From Desulfovibrio sp. DV (GTDB lineage Bacteria > Desulfobacterota > Desulfovibrionia > Desulfovibrionales > Desulfovibrionaceae), in the NCBI RefSeq assembly GCF_001936595.1, contig NZ_MLBG01000026.1:1-42464 (forward strand): a stretch of 42,464 bases of DNA. The letters run 5' to 3'. The notes under the pieces were generated by a model. The model ran no database searches, had not been told where the DNA came from, and was given only the letters and a program-made list of their open reading frames with translations. A program made the translations under genes and the position numbers. Within the stretch, counting starts at the first letter, position 1. Each line of letters starts with the position of its first letter. Positions 1 through 7,664 of this stretch are shown one piece after another.

Positions 1-215
1 GGCGCGGTCTCGCAGGCCCGCTTGAACCCCATGGCCCGCAGGATCATGGGCGGCATGCCCGGATTGGCCCGGTAGACCTCGGTGACGGCCTTGGCCCGGG
101 CAATGGAGACCGAGGGCTTGGCCTCCAGGTAGGCCTGGCGCAGGGCCGCCACCCGCGGGGTGAGGCCGGACTGGGTCGTGTTGCTGGCGGCGGGGACGAT
201 GCGTTCATCCTTCAT
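1..215 (-). CDS. Glycyl radical enzyme (pyruvate formate-lyase-like), N-terminal part, cut by window edge
   Basis: Only the first 71 codons are present; the gene continues beyond position 1. The ATG at 215-213 follows a good ribosome binding site (AAGGAG, 7-nt spacer). The visible part contains TPRVAALRQAYLEAKPSVS, then a stretch with TEVYRANPGMPP and ILRAMGFKRACETA. This is the typical start of glycyl radical enzymes of the PFL-like group (choline TMA-lyase, isethionate or dihydroxypropanesulfonate sulfite-lyase, glycerol/propanediol dehydratase). These are anaerobic radical enzymes needing a radical-SAM activase, which would lie outside the window. The substrate cannot be told from the N-terminus because the active-site Cys and C-terminal Gly are not visible. 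It is the last gene seen in the leftward operon that begins at 3818, 71 nt after the chemoreceptor, so the receptor may sense its substrate. Confidence 0.75.
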   Translation of the reverse strand, partial: MKDERIVPAASNTTQSGLTPRVAALRQAYLEAKPSVSIARAKAVTEVYRANPGMPPMILRAMGFKRACETA

Positions 216-286
216 GGGATCGCTCCTTGGGCGCGGTGGCCCGATCGGCCGGGGCGGGTTTGGCCCCGGCCGGCAATGGATACGGC

Positions 287-2464
287 TCAGGTCAGGGCGG
301 CGACGGCTGCCGCCCGGGGCAGGGCCGGGCCGGGGCTGTCGTCGCCGCGCAGTTCCCCGACCAGGGCTTGCAGGTTTTCGGTCAGCTGGACCAGTTCGCA
401 CAGGGCCTTGGCCGACTGGGCCATGCCGGCGGCGGTTTCGGCGGTGATGCCGACCACCTCGCCCAGGGTGTTGTGGATCTGGTCGGCGGCAGTGGATTGT
501 TCCTCGGCGGCGGCAGCGATGTCCTGGATCTGGCCGGCGCTTTGCCGGGCCAGGGTGACGATGTTTTCCAGGGCCGTGCCGGACTGGCCGCCCAGGGCCG
601 CGGCTTCGCCGGCAGATTTGGCGGCCAGATCGACGCTGGCGGCGTTTTGCCGGGAGGCTTCCTGGACGGCCTTGATCTTGGCCCCCACGTCGCTGGTGGC
701 CTGCATGGTTTTTTCGGCCAGTTTGCGCACCTCGTCGGCCACGACCGCGAAGCCGCGTCCGGCCTCGCCGGCCCGGGCGGCCTCGATGGCGGCATTGAGC
801 GCCAGGAGGTTGGTCTGGTCGGCGATGTCGGAAATGACGTCCATGACCCCGCCAATGAGCCGGGCCTGTTCGGCCAGCCCGGCCATGTCGTGGCGCAGCC
901 GGCCGGTGAGGCCCTCCAGGGACACGATGGCGGCCAGGGCCCGGTCGATGACCGCTGCGCCTTCGGCGGCCCGGGTCCGGGCGTTTTCGGCGCTGGTGGA
1001 CGCCCGGGCGGCGCTTTGGGCCACATCCAGGATCGAGGTGTTCATCTGGGCCATGGCCGTGGCCGTCTCGCCCATGGACCGGCGCTGGACCTCGCAGCCA
1101 CGGGCCGTCTCGTCCACCTGGCTGGAGAGCTGCTGCACGGCCGAGGCCACGCGTTCGGCAATGACCGAGGCCCGGCCGGCCGCGTCCTGCATCCGGAGCA
1201 TGAGTTCGTCGATGTGGGCTTCCTTGGCCGTGGCCTCGTTCAGGGCCTGCCGGGTGCGCCTGGACTCCTGGCCGATGGCGGCGCTTTGTTCCTCGATGGC
1301 GGCCATGTTGCGTTTAAGCGTGGTCACCATGTGGCCCAGGGCCTTGGCCAGGGCCCCGAGTTCGTCGTTTTGGTCCAGGATGAATTCCCGGTCGAGCTCG
1401 CCACGGGCCACGGCCTCGGCAAAGCCCACGCCCTTTTTGAGCGGCCCGGTGATGGCCCGGGTCATGAAACAGGCCACGGCCACGCCCAGGCAAAGGGCTG
1501 TGCCGAGGCCCACAAGCAGGAGCAGGCGGGCCCGGTCCAGGCCGGCCATGGCCGCGTCGGCCAGTTGTTTGGCGCTGGCCATGCCGTGGGCCGCGGTATC
1601 CCGGGTCAGGCGTTCGAGCTCCAGACCGGCCGTTTCCAGGGCCAGCCCGGTTTCCTGGACCGCGGCCAGGGCGGCGATGAGGCTGTCCTGTTGGGCGCGG
1701 TACTGCTCAAAGGCGGTGCGCATGGGTTCGATCAGGCGCACTTCCTCGGCCTTTCTGGCCAACTGGCGCAGGTTGCGGATGTTCTCGGCCGCTTCGTCGT
1801 AGCGGGGCCGGGCCGCGACCACGATCCCCGGATCGCGCAGGGCCTGGGCCTGCCAGTTGGCCACCCGGACCTTGGCGGCCAGATCGAGGATGGCCGTGGC
1901 CTGCCCGATCTTGCTGCGGCGCTCGGCCAGGGCGGCGCTGTCGGCTCCGGCCTCGATCTCCTGATCGAGACGGGTGTTGTTAAGGGCCAGCAGACTGGCC
2001 AGCCCCTCGTCGAAAATCTGGGCCCAGCGGAAAAGCCCCTCGCGCTCGGCAGCGATGGCCGTTCCCGTCTCCTGCATCCGGGCCATCAGGGTCTTGAATT
2101 GGTCCAGATGCCGGCCGATGCCCTCGGTGCTCTCGCCAAGCATGGTCAGCTCGGCAAAGCGGTCGGCCAGTTCCCTGGCTGCGGCCAGCTGTTTTTCCAC
2201 CTCGGCCACGGCAGCGGCGGCATCATTGAAAAAAGCGGTTTCATTGGTCAGGGCAAACAGCTGCATGGCCCGGGTGGCCTGGGTGGTAGCGGCGCGCAGG
2301 GCGGTGACGATTTCGATTTCGGGCATGAGCCGGGTGGCCTGGACCGAGGATTTTTCCCGGGCCTGGGACATGCTCCACACCGCCAGGCCGCCAAGCCCCA
2401 CGGTCAGCGACAGGAGCAGGCCGAGGCCCAGGGCGATTTTCAGGCCAAGTTTGAGATTCTTCAC
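287..2464 (-). CDS. Methyl-accepting chemotaxis protein with helical periplasmic sensor
   Basis: A transmembrane chemoreceptor of 725 residues. TM1 is at about residues 5-30. An all-helical periplasmic region of about 280 residues follows, resembling a helical bimodular (HBM) sensor. TM2 is at about 312-334, then a HAMP linker, and a cytoplasmic signalling domain containing the conserved hairpin tip ([19 protein letters not shown], then [18 protein letters not shown]). There is no CheR-docking pentapeptide at the C-terminus. I place the start at the GTG at 2464 rather than the ATG at 2488, because the GTG has a GGGGGAGA site just upstream and overlaps the stop of the upstream gene by four bases (GTGA), a sign of translational coupling. 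Lying directly before a glycyl radical enzyme, it probably mediates chemotaxis toward that pathway's substrate or a related metabolite (inference). The HBM call rests on length and helical character only. Confidence 0.9.
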   Translation of the reverse strand: MKNLKLGLKIALGLGLLLSLTVGLGGLAVWSMSQAREKSSVQATRLMPEIEIVTALRAATTQATRAMQLFALTNETAFFNDAAAAVAEVEKQLAAARELADRFAELTMLGESTEGIGRHLDQFKTLMARMQETGTAIAAEREGLFRWAQIFDEGLASLLALNNTRLDQEIEAGADSAALAERRSKIGQATAILDLAAKVRVANWQAQALRDPGIVVAARPRYDEAAENIRNLRQLARKAEEVRLIEPMRTAFEQYRAQQDSLIAALAAVQETGLALETAGLELERLTRDTAAHGMASAKQLADAAMAGLDRARLLLLVGLGTALCLGVAVACFMTRAITGPLKKGVGFAEAVARGELDREFILDQNDELGALAKALGHMVTTLKRNMAAIEEQSAAIGQESRRTRQALNEATAKEAHIDELMLRMQDAAGRASVIAERVASAVQQLSSQVDETARGCEVQRRSMGETATAMAQMNTSILDVAQSAARASTSAENARTRAAEGAAVIDRALAAIVSLEGLTGRLRHDMAGLAEQARLIGGVMDVISDIADQTNLLALNAAIEAARAGEAGRGFAVVADEVRKLAEKTMQATSDVGAKIKAVQEASRQNAASVDLAAKSAGEAAALGGQSGTALENIVTLARQSAGQIQDIAAAAEEQSTAADQIHNTLGEVVGITAETAAGMAQSAKALCELVQLTENLQALVGELRGDDSPGPALPRAAAVAALT

Positions 2465-2796
2465 GATTCTCCCCCCGGGGCGTTGCATGGTTTGTCCATG
2501 GGCCCGGAGCCGGCCGCCGGAGCGCCCCAGCGGCTCCAGGCCAGTCTGGCCCGGCCGCGCCCGGTGATGCAGTAGGACTCGATGAGCCTTTCGCCGGCCA
2601 GATACGCCGCCGCCCGCCGGACCAGGCCCACGGCTCGAAGGGCCTGCAGGTGGTCTTCCACGGCCTCGGGCGCGCTCTGGCGTTCGCCAGGATAATTCAG
2701 GGCCAGCCGGCCGGAGATGTCGGCGGCGGTCAGGGGTTCGCCGGTTTCAAGGACGGCCATGACGGCCATGCGCAAAGGCGCTTTGACGGCCGTCAT
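2461..2796 (-). CDS. Small winged-helix-like protein
   Basis: A protein of 111 residues with the look of a winged-helix DNA-binding domain. A first helix ([19 protein letters not shown]) is followed by a recognition-helix-like segment ([20 protein letters not shown]) and a wing-like stretch ([20 protein letters not shown]), similar to small MarR/PadR-type or phage-type repressor folds. The C-terminal tail is Pro/Gly-rich and unstructured. The ATG overlaps the stop of the EamA gene (ATGA) and its own stop overlaps the GTG of the chemoreceptor (GTGA), so it is translationally tied to both. Either a local transcription factor or a non-DNA-binding adaptor would fit; the exact family was not recognised. 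Confidence 0.7.
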   Translation of the reverse strand: MTAVKAPLRMAVMAVLETGEPLTAADISGRLALNYPGERQSAPEAVEDHLQALRAVGLVRRAAAYLAGERLIESYCITGRGRARLAWSRWGAPAAGSGPMDKPCNAPGGES

Positions 2797-3818
2797 GGGG
2801 CCGCCCGGACCGGACTGTCGTCGGTGGCGCGCAGATCGGCCATCCGCCGGGGATCGCCCACAACCAGCATCATGCCGCCGACGATGGCCGCCGCTCCCAG
2901 CCAGACCCCGGCCGTTAGGGCCGCTCCGGTGAACAGGGCGCTAAACACCACGCCCCACAGGGCATAGGTGACGTTGACGGCCATGGCCCGGCTGACCCCG
3001 GTCCGGTTCATGGCCCGGTACCACAGGAGATAGGAGCCGGCTCCGATGACCGAGGCTGCGACGATGACGGCTCCGCCCGGCGAGACGACCGCCCGGGCCA
3101 GCACCGGCCATCCGCCGACCAGCGGCAGCACCACCAGCAGATAGAACGCGCCGGAAACGAACTGGCGGATGTTGAGCGCCACCGGCGGGTCCAGGAGATC
3201 CATGGCGCTGGTGGATAAAACGCCCTCGGCCCCCCAGCCGACAGTGGCCAGGGCGGCCATGCCAAGGCCCAGGTAGAACTGGGAGCCTTCGGCTCCCTGG
3301 GGCGGCGACCAGCCCATGACGGCCACGCCGCAGGCGCAAAGGGCCAGGCCCAGCCAGGCTCGGGGGACGATGCGCTCGCCAAGCAGGACGGCGGCCAGGG
3401 CCGAGGCCACGGCCGGATACAGCGAGGTGATGGGCAGGACATAGGCCGGGCCGGCCAGCCGCAGGCCCACGATGTAGCCGCCCATGCCAAGCGGCCCGCC
3501 AAAAAGCGCCCCCAGGCCGACCAGCAGCCCTGGCCGGGTGGCCAGGCTGCGGCCGATCTCGCGCATCCGGCCGGTGGCGGCGTTAAACAGCAGGTTCCAC
3601 AGCCCGGCCAGGACGTCGTGCAGGGCCGAGGCGGCCAGGGGGGCGGCCAGCCACAGGGCCGGATCGGCAAAGGGCGTCTGGCTTAGGCCCTTGTCCAACA
3701 CGACGCCGTTTAACCCCCACAGCAGCCCCGAACCCAGGGCCATGGCCAGGCCGCGCAGGGCAAAGGCCAGGTCGCGCCGGGCAACCAGGGCGGCGGCAAA
3801 GGACGTGTTCCCGGACAT
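2793..3818 (-). CDS. EamA/DMT-family transporter
   Basis: An integral membrane protein of 341 residues with about ten hydrophobic helices arranged as two EamA repeats, typical of drug/metabolite transporters. The first repeat begins near GSGLLWGLNGVVLDKG, and the second includes ATVGWGAEGVLSTSAM and SVIGAGSYLLWYRAMNRTG. The start is the ATG at 3818, with an AAGGAAGG site 4 nt upstream; a longer N-terminal extension in the same frame is very Pro/Arg-rich and lacks any site. It is the first gene of the leftward operon and probably imports or exports the substrate or product of the downstream glycyl radical pathway (inference). A sigma-54-type promoter lies 37-52 nt upstream of the start codon. 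Confidence 0.85.
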   Translation of the reverse strand: MSGNTSFAAALVARRDLAFALRGLAMALGSGLLWGLNGVVLDKGLSQTPFADPALWLAAPLAASALHDVLAGLWNLLFNAATGRMREIGRSLATRPGLLVGLGALFGGPLGMGGYIVGLRLAGPAYVLPITSLYPAVASALAAVLLGERIVPRAWLGLALCACGVAVMGWSPPQGAEGSQFYLGLGMAALATVGWGAEGVLSTSAMDLLDPPVALNIRQFVSGAFYLLVVLPLVGGWPVLARAVVSPGGAVIVAASVIGAGSYLLWYRAMNRTGVSRAMAVNVTYALWGVVFSALFTGAALTAGVWLGAAAIVGGMMLVVGDPRRMADLRATDDSPVRAAP

Positions 3819-3854
3819 GGCACCTTCCTTGATAGCAGGATAACCGCCCGGATA

Positions 3855-3870
3855 AGCACGGATGATGCCA
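3855..3870 (-). promoter_or_regulatory. Sigma-54-type (-24/-12) promoter of the EamA-chemoreceptor-GRE operon
   Basis: On the minus strand the sequence is TGGCATCATCCGTGCT. It matches the sigma-54 consensus TGGCAC-N5-TTGC at the invariant GG and GC with the correct 10-nt interval, and at most flanking positions. The predicted transcript start near 3844 gives a leader of about 26 nt before the ATG at 3818. The divergent gene at 4038 encodes a sigma-54 activator, the expected partner. Confidence 0.75.
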
Positions 3871-3934
3871 AGCCCCCAGGCCGGCTGCCGGGGGCGATCC
3901 CGGGGGGTGTGGGGCCGGGGCTGGCCGGGAGGGG

Positions 3935-3948
3935 CGACAGGATTGTCG
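3935..3948. promoter_or_regulatory. Inverted repeat, candidate activator-binding site
   Basis: CGACA-ggat-TGTCG is a perfect 5-bp dyad about 90-105 bp upstream of the predicted sigma-54 start, the usual distance for an enhancer-type activator site. CGACA recurs at about 3988 and 4019 between the divergent genes. The match is short, so this is only a candidate. Confidence 0.35.
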
Positions 3949-4037
3949 TTGCCGGCCAGAAGATGTGTGGTTAAGGTAGGTTGCGCGCGCGACAAAAATG
4001 GCGTGAAACAGGTCATGAGCGACAGGGAGCGATTGTG

Positions 4038-5498
4038 ATGCATGAGGGAAATCAGGCCATCTGCCTGGACTGCGAAACGCTCAAGCTCCACAAGCTGGAA
4101 AACAGCTCGGTCCTGCGCCGGCTGCAGGCCGTGGAGCACAAATTCTCACGCCTGCTCGACCATCTGCCCGGCATGGCCTACTGCTGCCGCATCAACGACG
4201 GCGAGAATTTCGTGCTGGAGTTTGTGAGCCAGGGCTGCAAGGCGCTCTTAGGCTACACCACCGAGGAACTCCTGCGGGAAAAAAGCAACACCATCGAGCG
4301 CATGACCCACCGGGACGATCTGGAGGCCCTGCGCAAGGTCGAGCGGGAGGCCATTGCCAAACGCGAACCCTATCAGCTCATGTACCGCCTGAGCATGTCC
4401 TCGGGCGAAGTCAAATGGATCTGGGACCAGGGCGCGGCCCTGTATGACGAGGAGGGCCGGCCGGAATATCTGGTCGGCATCATCATGGACGTCAGCGCCC
4501 AGAAGATGCAGGAGATCGAACTGCGGGAGGAAAACGAGCGCCTGCGTTCCTCGGTCAAGTGCAGCTATGGCCTGGGCGGCATCGTCGGCAAAAGCGAGGT
4601 CATGCAGAATGTCTACAAGCTGATCCTCAAGGCCGCCCAGAGCGACACCAACGTGATTATTCTCGGCGAGACAGGCACGGGCAAGGATCTGGTGGCCCGC
4701 ACCATCCACGAGATGAGCGGGCGCACGGGCAAGTACGTGCCGGTCAACTGCGGGGCCATTCCGGAACAGCTCCTTGAAAGCGAATTTTTCGGCCACAAGA
4801 AAGGGGCTTTCTCCGGGGCGGTGGACACGCGGCAGGGCTATCTCGGCGCAGCCGACCAGGGCACGCTGTTTCTCGACGAACTGGGCGAACTCACCCTCAA
4901 TTTGCAGGTCAAGCTGCTGCGGGCCATCGAGAGCAAGCAGTACACCCCGGTTGGCGACACCGTGCCCCGGCGCAGCGAATTCCGGCTGGTGACGGCCACC
5001 AACCGCGATCTCAAGGAGATGGTCCAGCAAAAGATCATGCGGGCCGACTTTTTCTACCGGGTCCATGTCCTGGCCATCGAGCTTCCTCCCATCCGCCAGC
5101 GCAAGGAGGACCTGCTCCTTTTAATCGACACGTTTCTGGGCCGCAAAACCGGCATCGCCAACAGTTCGGCCCTGCTTCCCCCGGCCCTGCGGCTGTCCAT
5201 GGAACAGTATGACTGGCCGGGCAACATCCGGGAACTGCACAACGTCCTGGACCGCTATCTGACCTTTGGCGAAGTGAGCTTCCCGGAACTGGACATGGCC
5301 GGGGAGGCGCTGGCGCCCCAGGCCGACGAGCTGGCCGCCTGCGAGGGGCTGACGCTGAAGGAGGCCCTGGACAAGGTCGAGCAGGCCATGATCGTCAAGA
5401 CGCTTGAGCGCAACCGCTGGCGGCGCGGCGAGACAGCCCGGGAGCTGGGGCTGACCCTGCGCACCCTGCAACGCAAGATGAAGTATTTCGCCATTTAG
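4038..5498 (+). CDS. Sigma-54-dependent activator, PAS-AAA+-Fis HTH
   Basis: A protein of 486 residues. A PAS domain with its C-terminal PAC part covers about residues 35-155, with the typical GEVKWIWDQG near 123-132. The AAA+ sigma-54 interaction domain covers about 178-410, with Walker A GETGTGKD (210-217), a GAFSGA loop (256-261) and Walker B LFLDELGE (277-284). A Fis-type helix-turn-helix ends the protein (ARELGLTLRTLQRKM). The loop contacting sigma-54 is GAFSGA instead of the usual GAFTGA, a conservative change that keeps the hydroxyl. It has no receiver domain, so the PAS domain probably binds the signal directly. I chose the ATG at 4038 (GGGAG about 8 nt upstream); a GTG at 4035 is also possible. 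Divergent from the glycyl radical operon, it is the likely activator of the promoter at 3855-3870. Confidence 0.9.
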   Translation: MHEGNQAICLDCETLKLHKLENSSVLRRLQAVEHKFSRLLDHLPGMAYCCRINDGENFVLEFVSQGCKALLGYTTEELLREKSNTIERMTHRDDLEALRKVEREAIAKREPYQLMYRLSMSSGEVKWIWDQGAALYDEEGRPEYLVGIIMDVSAQKMQEIELREENERLRSSVKCSYGLGGIVGKSEVMQNVYKLILKAAQSDTNVIILGETGTGKDLVARTIHEMSGRTGKYVPVNCGAIPEQLLESEFFGHKKGAFSGAVDTRQGYLGAADQGTLFLDELGELTLNLQVKLLRAIESKQYTPVGDTVPRRSEFRLVTATNRDLKEMVQQKIMRADFFYRVHVLAIELPPIRQRKEDLLLLIDTFLGRKTGIANSSALLPPALRLSMEQYDWPGNIRELHNVLDRYLTFGEVSFPELDMAGEALAPQADELAACEGLTLKEALDKVEQAMIVKTLERNRWRRGETARELGLTLRTLQRKMKYFAI

Positions 5499-5517
5499 CC
5501 GGTAACACCCCAGGAGT

Positions 5518-5584
5518 GGCCGGCCGGATGGGCGCGTGTCCGGCCGGCCGCCTGTTGTTGGGGGGCGGCCGGAAAGCCGCCCCC
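5518..5584. terminator. Two hairpins between convergent genes
   Basis: Two GC-rich hairpins sit between the stops at 5498 (+) and 5600 (-). The first has 11-bp arms (5518-5528 with 5539-5549) and a 10-nt loop. The second has 9-bp arms (5561-5569 with 5576-5584) and a 6-nt loop. Neither has a proper U-tract, so they may act as transcript ends or RNA-stabilising structures in either direction. Confidence 0.45.
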
Positions 5585-5599
5585 GGTCCGCAGGCGTCG

Positions 5600-6181
5600 T
5601 CAGGCGCAGTCGTGCTTGTCCCAGGGTTCGCGGTTGTCGCGCTGGAGCGCGGCTTCCATGCGGGAGAGGGCTTCCCTGAGCTTGCCCAGTTCGGTCAGCT
5701 TCAGGTTGGTTTCCTTGAGGGCCTGATAGAGAATGGCTCCGGTGGCGTCGTCGGGCAGGGGCAGATCGGCGATGTGGGCCAGGGTCGGCGTCACATCCCT
5801 GGCCTGGGCCGGCCGGGCCATGGTCCCGATCTTGGTGTTGATGCCAAGGCCGTAAAACACCAGGGCGTTGGCCGCAGCCAAAACCACCAGGGTGCGCCGG
5901 TCGGCAATCTCCAGCACGTGCCCCAGGGCCGTTTCCAGGCCGGCCGCATCAGGCTCGCCGAGATCGACCAGGACGAGTCCGGCCCCGGCTTCCAGGCTGG
6001 CGGCCAGATCGGCCAGCCCGGCCATCACCGCGCCGGGCACCCGCCGGGCCTCGCCGGCCACGTCGCCGCCGCTGTAGGCCGTGGCCACCACGCCCTTTTT
6101 CGTGAATTTCTTGAGCGCATTGCCGCCATTGCCCAGCGACACGTCCCCGGCCAGCAACAGGACCACCTTTTTCTCAGCCAC
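5600..6181 (-). CDS. Degenerate alkaline-phosphatase-superfamily protein (copy A)
   Basis: A protein of 193 residues, paralogous to 9528-10109. Its second half follows the C-terminal half of the full-length phosphatase at 10194-12092. RDVTPTLAHIADLP and DDATGAILYQALKE align with ADIVPTLCYMTGNP and DAEGGPMYQIMED. RTLVVLAAANALVFYG aligns with the enzyme's ALVCLCSDHGATPIG, so the metal-binding Asp-His is replaced by Ala-Asn. The nucleophile region is missing altogether. It is therefore probably not a hydrolase. It ends in a charged helical segment and the tail NREPWDKHDCA, whose penultimate Cys is the only cysteine in the protein. The start is the GTG at 6181 with AAGGAG 7 nt upstream, giving exactly the same length as copy B; a GTG at 6199 would begin inside the ribosome binding site. 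It is divergent from OsmC copy A. Confidence 0.75.
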   Translation of the reverse strand: MAEKKVVLLLAGDVSLGNGGNALKKFTKKGVVATAYSGGDVAGEARRVPGAVMAGLADLAASLEAGAGLVLVDLGEPDAAGLETALGHVLEIADRRTLVVLAAANALVFYGLGINTKIGTMARPAQARDVTPTLAHIADLPLPDDATGAILYQALKETNLKLTELGKLREALSRMEAALQRDNREPWDKHDCA

Positions 6182-6333
6182 GTCCGTACTCCTTCCCACG
6201 TTTCAGCCGCATCCAAGCCGGCCGTTAAGTTTTCCACTTCTGGCCCGGTTCTCCGGGCTTCCTGCCCTTCCAACCCCTGTCGCACGTCCCGGGGCGGTCG
6301 GCCCGGCGCACGTGCGCCAGGCGCTGCCCCTTT

Positions 6334-6352
6334 TCCAAAAAGCGGGCCAATG
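6334..6352. repeat. 19-bp element shared by both modules (copy A)
   Basis: TCCAAAAAGCGGGCCAATG occurs identically at 12258-12276, at nearly the same distance (about 153 and 166 nt) upstream of the leftward phosphatase-family genes of the two modules. A degenerate third copy lies at 12537-12552. The surrounding sequence has diverged, so conservation suggests a regulatory site. Confidence 0.55.
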
Positions 6353-6431
6353 GCGATTGTCGCCTTCAGAGCTGGGAAATGGAGGGGCCAGAGCGGGCCG
6401 GGCCGGCGGCAGCCAAGGGCCGGGGGCGACG

Positions 6432-6486
6432 AATGTTTCGCCTTTTTGGGCAGGAAATCCGTAACACGCTTATTTAAAAGAATTTA
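6432..6486. promoter_or_regulatory. AT-rich block conserved between the two modules (copy A)
   Basis: This block shares an ordered set of words with 12367-12418: AATGT, TCGCCTTT, TCCGTAA, then ATTTAAA(A)GAA followed by T-rich sequence. It is the only AT-rich patch in a GC-rich region and lies upstream of both divergent genes. It probably contains the promoter of the leftward gene or a binding site for a shared regulator. No clean -35/-10 pair could be assigned. Confidence 0.45.
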
Positions 6487-6562
6487 TCGCGGACGACACA
6501 AAGGGATGAAAAAGCGTCATGCCTGTCGCATCAGGGATGACACCTGCGTCGCAGAAAGGTGC

Positions 6563-6602
6563 CGCCCCGGATTCGGGGCAGGAGAGACTCGAATCCGGGG
6601 CG
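6563..6602. repeat. 13-bp inverted repeat
   Basis: The arms CGCCCCGGATTCG (6563-6575) and CGAATCCGGGGCG (6590-6602) are perfectly complementary around a 14-nt spacer. It lies about 190-230 bp upstream of the predicted sigma-54 start, so it could be an activator site, a terminator for upstream transcription, or an RNA hairpin. No U-tract follows. Confidence 0.5.
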
Positions 6603-6766
6603 TGGGCGGCAGCCCTGCCGCCAGACACCGACCGCTGCCGGCCGTCCGCCCGGCCAGGGGGCGCGGCAGAAAGTTGGCTGTCCGGGCCGTTTTGCCGCCG
6701 TCCCGCCGTCTTGCCGGCCGGCCCGGCCGGTATTTCCGACAAAAAAACTCTTCAATCCCCCCGCCC

Positions 6767-6782
6767 TGGCACAGCCGTTGCT
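6767..6782 (+). promoter_or_regulatory. Sigma-54-type promoter of the OsmC-DsrHEF cassette A
   Basis: TGGCACAGCCGTTGCT matches the sigma-54 consensus at essentially all conserved positions (TGGCAC, then TTGCT, with correct GG-to-GC spacing). The predicted start near 6793 leaves a 133-nt leader before the OsmC ATG at 6926. The paralogous cassette has an equivalent site at 12757-12772. Confidence 0.8.
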
Positions 6783-6925
6783 TTTGCCGCAAGCGCACGT
6801 CGCCGATCCCGGGGCAAGGCCGGGGCAACCCGGTCGTTGCCGTCAACCGTCATTGTGGCCGCCGCCACCCCCGGCAGCCGGACAAGCCCGAGGGCGGGAA
6901 AGCCGCCCCGACCAAGGAGTTCCCC

Positions 6926-7360
6926 ATGTCCGAGACCATGACCCTGACTTTTGCCCGCGAGACCGATGCAGCCTGGAAAATCGAAACCGGTTCCCTGGCC
7001 CTGCCTGTGATCGCCTACGACAACAGCGCCCTGTCGGCCGAGGGAAAAGGCAATGAGCACTTCGGCGGCCGGCTTCTCGTGGCTGCGGCCATCGCCTGCT
7101 ACACCAACTCCCTGTGGAACGACATCAAACGCGCCGCCGGCAGGCCCGTGCGCATGACGGCCACGGCCACGGTCAGCAAGGAAAAGACCGACTCCATGCG
7201 CACGGCCTTCACCCACATCGACCTGCGCGTGGACGTCAGCGCCGAGGACCTGGATGAGGCCTCCTTCGACACCATCCAAAGCGCGCTCTATCGCGGCTCC
7301 CTGGTCACCTACTCCCTGGAGGAGGGCCTGGAGTTCGACTACGAGATCAACCGCATCTAA
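6926..7360 (+). CDS. OsmC-family protein, copy A
   Basis: A protein of 144 residues, the usual length of OsmC/Ohr-type proteins. It has the N-terminal beta part (MTLTFARETDAAWKIE) and the central helix carrying the family cysteine (AAAIACYTNSLWNDIK, Cys58), followed by the second beta-alpha half. Classical OsmC/Ohr peroxidases use two cysteines; here Cys58 is the only one. A dithiol peroxidase cycle is therefore unlikely without a partner thiol, and a role in persulfide or thiol handling fits the DsrE/F/H neighbours better (inference). The ATG at 6926 has AAGGAG 8 nt upstream. It leads a tightly packed four-gene operon behind a sigma-54-type promoter. Confidence 0.85.
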   Translation: MSETMTLTFARETDAAWKIETGSLALPVIAYDNSALSAEGKGNEHFGGRLLVAAAIACYTNSLWNDIKRAAGRPVRMTATATVSKEKTDSMRTAFTHIDLRVDVSAEDLDEASFDTIQSALYRGSLVTYSLEEGLEFDYEINRI

Positions 7361-7374
7361 CCGGAGGCCGAACC

Positions 7375-7656
7375 ATGCTGTTTTTGCTGCATACGTCCCG
7401 CACCGAGGGACTGGAGGAATTGCGCATCCTGGGCGGGGACGAGGACAAGGCCGTGCTGCTGGTGGGCGATGCGGTCTATCTCGGCCTGCCCGGCCAGGTG
7501 GATGTTTTTGAGACCCTTGGCGTGGATGCGGTGTTCGCGGCCAGGGACGCCGTGTCCGTCCGGGGCGTGGTCCCGGCCGAGGCCGTGGCCGTGCTTGGCT
7601 ACGACGGCATGGCCAAACTGATCCTGGACGACCATGACCAGGTCATAAGCCTGTAG
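7375..7656 (+). CDS. DsrH/TusB-like protein, copy A
   Basis: A protein of 93 residues. MLFLLHTSRTEGLEELRIL at the start, the central KAVLLVGDAVYLG, and the ending MAKLILDDHDQVISL follow the pattern of DsrH/TusB, the smallest subunit of the DsrEFH/TusBCD sulfur-relay hexamers. Position 12 is Gly; the paralogue at 13364 has Cys there, and this copy has no cysteine at all, so it cannot itself carry a persulfide. It lies 14 nt after OsmC and 8 nt before DsrE. It is the most diverged member between the two cassettes (about 70 per cent identity), which may reflect specialisation. Confidence 0.75.
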   Translation: MLFLLHTSRTEGLEELRILGGDEDKAVLLVGDAVYLGLPGQVDVFETLGVDAVFAARDAVSVRGVVPAEAVAVLGYDGMAKLILDDHDQVISL

Positions 7657-7664
7657 GAGCCGCC

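Larger units (their letters stand above)
6182..6925. other. Long divergent intergenic region, module A
   Basis: These 744 bp separate the degenerate phosphatase gene from OsmC copy A. No convincing gene was found in it. It holds a 19-bp element shared with module B (6334-6352), an AT-rich block also shared with module B (6432-6486), a 13-bp inverted repeat (6563-6602), an 18-bp near-palindrome (6605-6622) and a sigma-54-type promoter (6767-6782). About 130 nt of untranslated leader precede the OsmC start. Confidence 0.6.

Noticed and set aside
227-2575. Plus-strand open frame of 782 codons opposite the chemoreceptor gene
   Set aside because: Its composition is Gly/His/Gln-rich, as expected for the complement of a high-GC gene, and it has no recognisable domain. 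The minus-strand frame has full chemoreceptor motifs.
6605-6622. Near-palindrome GGCGGCAG-cc-CTGCCGCC as a terminator
   Set aside because: The loop is too short and there is no U-tract; such GGC-rich dyads are common in this GC background. It is kept only as a possible activator site.
5516-6925. N-terminal extension of the OsmC copy A frame
   Set aside because: The frame is open for 470 codons upstream, but it crosses the antisense pseudo-phosphatase gene and the promoter region. OsmC homologues begin at the ATG at 6926, which has a good ribosome binding site and matches copy B.
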